The notes under the pieces are model-generated. The model ran no database searches. It was not told the origin of the DNA and worked only from the letters and a program-made list of their open reading frames with translations. From Polyangium sp. (in: bacteria) (GTDB lineage: Bacteria; Myxococcota_A; Polyangia; Palsa-1104): 5,908 bases of DNA. The position numbers were made by a program, and so were the translations under genes. Shown piece by piece: positions 5,762 through 5,908 of this stretch. How positions within the stretch are numbered: position 1 is the first letter of the stretch; each line of letters starts with the position of its first letter. The stretch is taken from contig JANWLJ010000035.1 in assembly GCA_025450955.1 (NCBI GenBank), positions 1 through 5,908 on the forward strand, written 5' to 3'.

Positions 5762-5908
5762 ATGGGCTACGTCCCTTATTACCTGCTGTTCTTCGTCGCT
5801 GCGTGGGCGTTCGCCTATCCCTGGCTGCTGCTCGCGGTAGGCGCGATCTTTCTCTTCCGGCGTTTTTTGCCGGACACGTTTCTGCTGGTCAAGCACGCGC
5901 GCCGGGTG
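5762..5908 (+). CDS. N-terminal fragment of a membrane protein (runs off the window)
   Basis: Forty-nine codons are visible from ATG 5762 to the window edge, with no stop. The segment has a very hydrophobic stretch from about residue 6 to 32, rich in Leu, Phe and Ala with a Tyr-Pro at 19-20, which could be one long or two short membrane helices. It is followed by RRFLPD and then LLVKHARR, a basic cytoplasm-like stretch. A weak AGGT (5752-5755) lies 6 nt upstream as a possible ribosome binding site. Its position 13 bp after the HEAT-repeat gene suggests co-transcription. Membrane-anchored TPR proteins of myxobacteria often begin in a similar way, but the visible part is too short to assign a family. 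Confidence 0.65.
   Translation, partial: MGYVPYYLLFFVAAWAFAYPWLLLAVGAIFLFRRFLPDTFLLVKHARRV

Noticed and set aside
5857..5873. CCGGC-GTTTTTT-GCCGG hairpin with six T, considered as a terminator or slippage site
   Set aside because: The T-run is in the loop, not after the stem, and the stretch is within a coding region encoding RRFLP in the expected frame. Slippage cannot be judged from a fragment.

Overview
The window is a very GC-rich, gene-dense bacterial chromosome segment. The strong G/C preference at third codon positions produces long spurious reading frames opposite the real genes. The protein families are a 3D-domain cell-wall protein, a PASTA-only membrane protein, a dikinase-like phosphotransferase and a HEAT-repeat periplasmic protein. 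Together with the base composition they suggest a Gram-negative myxobacterium-like organism (Myxococcota, former Deltaproteobacteria). This placement is an inference from style and content; no marker gene is present.

Layout, left to right. A minus-strand gene (14-1045) encodes an exported 3D-domain (double-psi barrel, MltA-like) protein. It is divergent from a plus-strand two-gene operon: a membrane-anchored protein with three PASTA repeats (1154-1861), then a dikinase-family phosphotransferase (1861-3867). The stop and start of these two genes overlap by one base (TGATG). The operon converges, with only 19 bp between stop codons, on a minus-strand gene for an unrecognised membrane-anchored protein with an 11-proline tract (3887-4810). 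A 113-bp divergent spacer separates that gene from a plus-strand gene for an exported HEAT-repeat protein (4924-5748). Fourteen bases downstream begins a membrane protein that runs off the window (5762-end).

The left half reads as a small cell-envelope cluster. 3D and PASTA domains are both associated with peptidoglycan, and their genes share a divergent control region holding a 13-bp perfect palindrome. The most interesting signal is regulatory. Three minus- or plus-strand genes with GTG starts are each preceded by a sigma70-like promoter of the form TTGCC(A/G)-N17-hexamer. The -10 element sits so close to the GTG that the mRNAs should be leaderless (two genes, exactly 6 nt between the -10 and the GTG) or have a leader of only a few bases (one gene). 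By contrast, the PASTA operon has an extended -10 element, a normal leader and a good Shine-Dalgarno sequence.

No rRNA, tRNA, insertion sequence, CRISPR array, integrase or obvious defence system was seen. I found no clear novel multi-gene system. The PASTA/phosphotransferase pair and the leaderless promoter set are the best candidates for follow-up.
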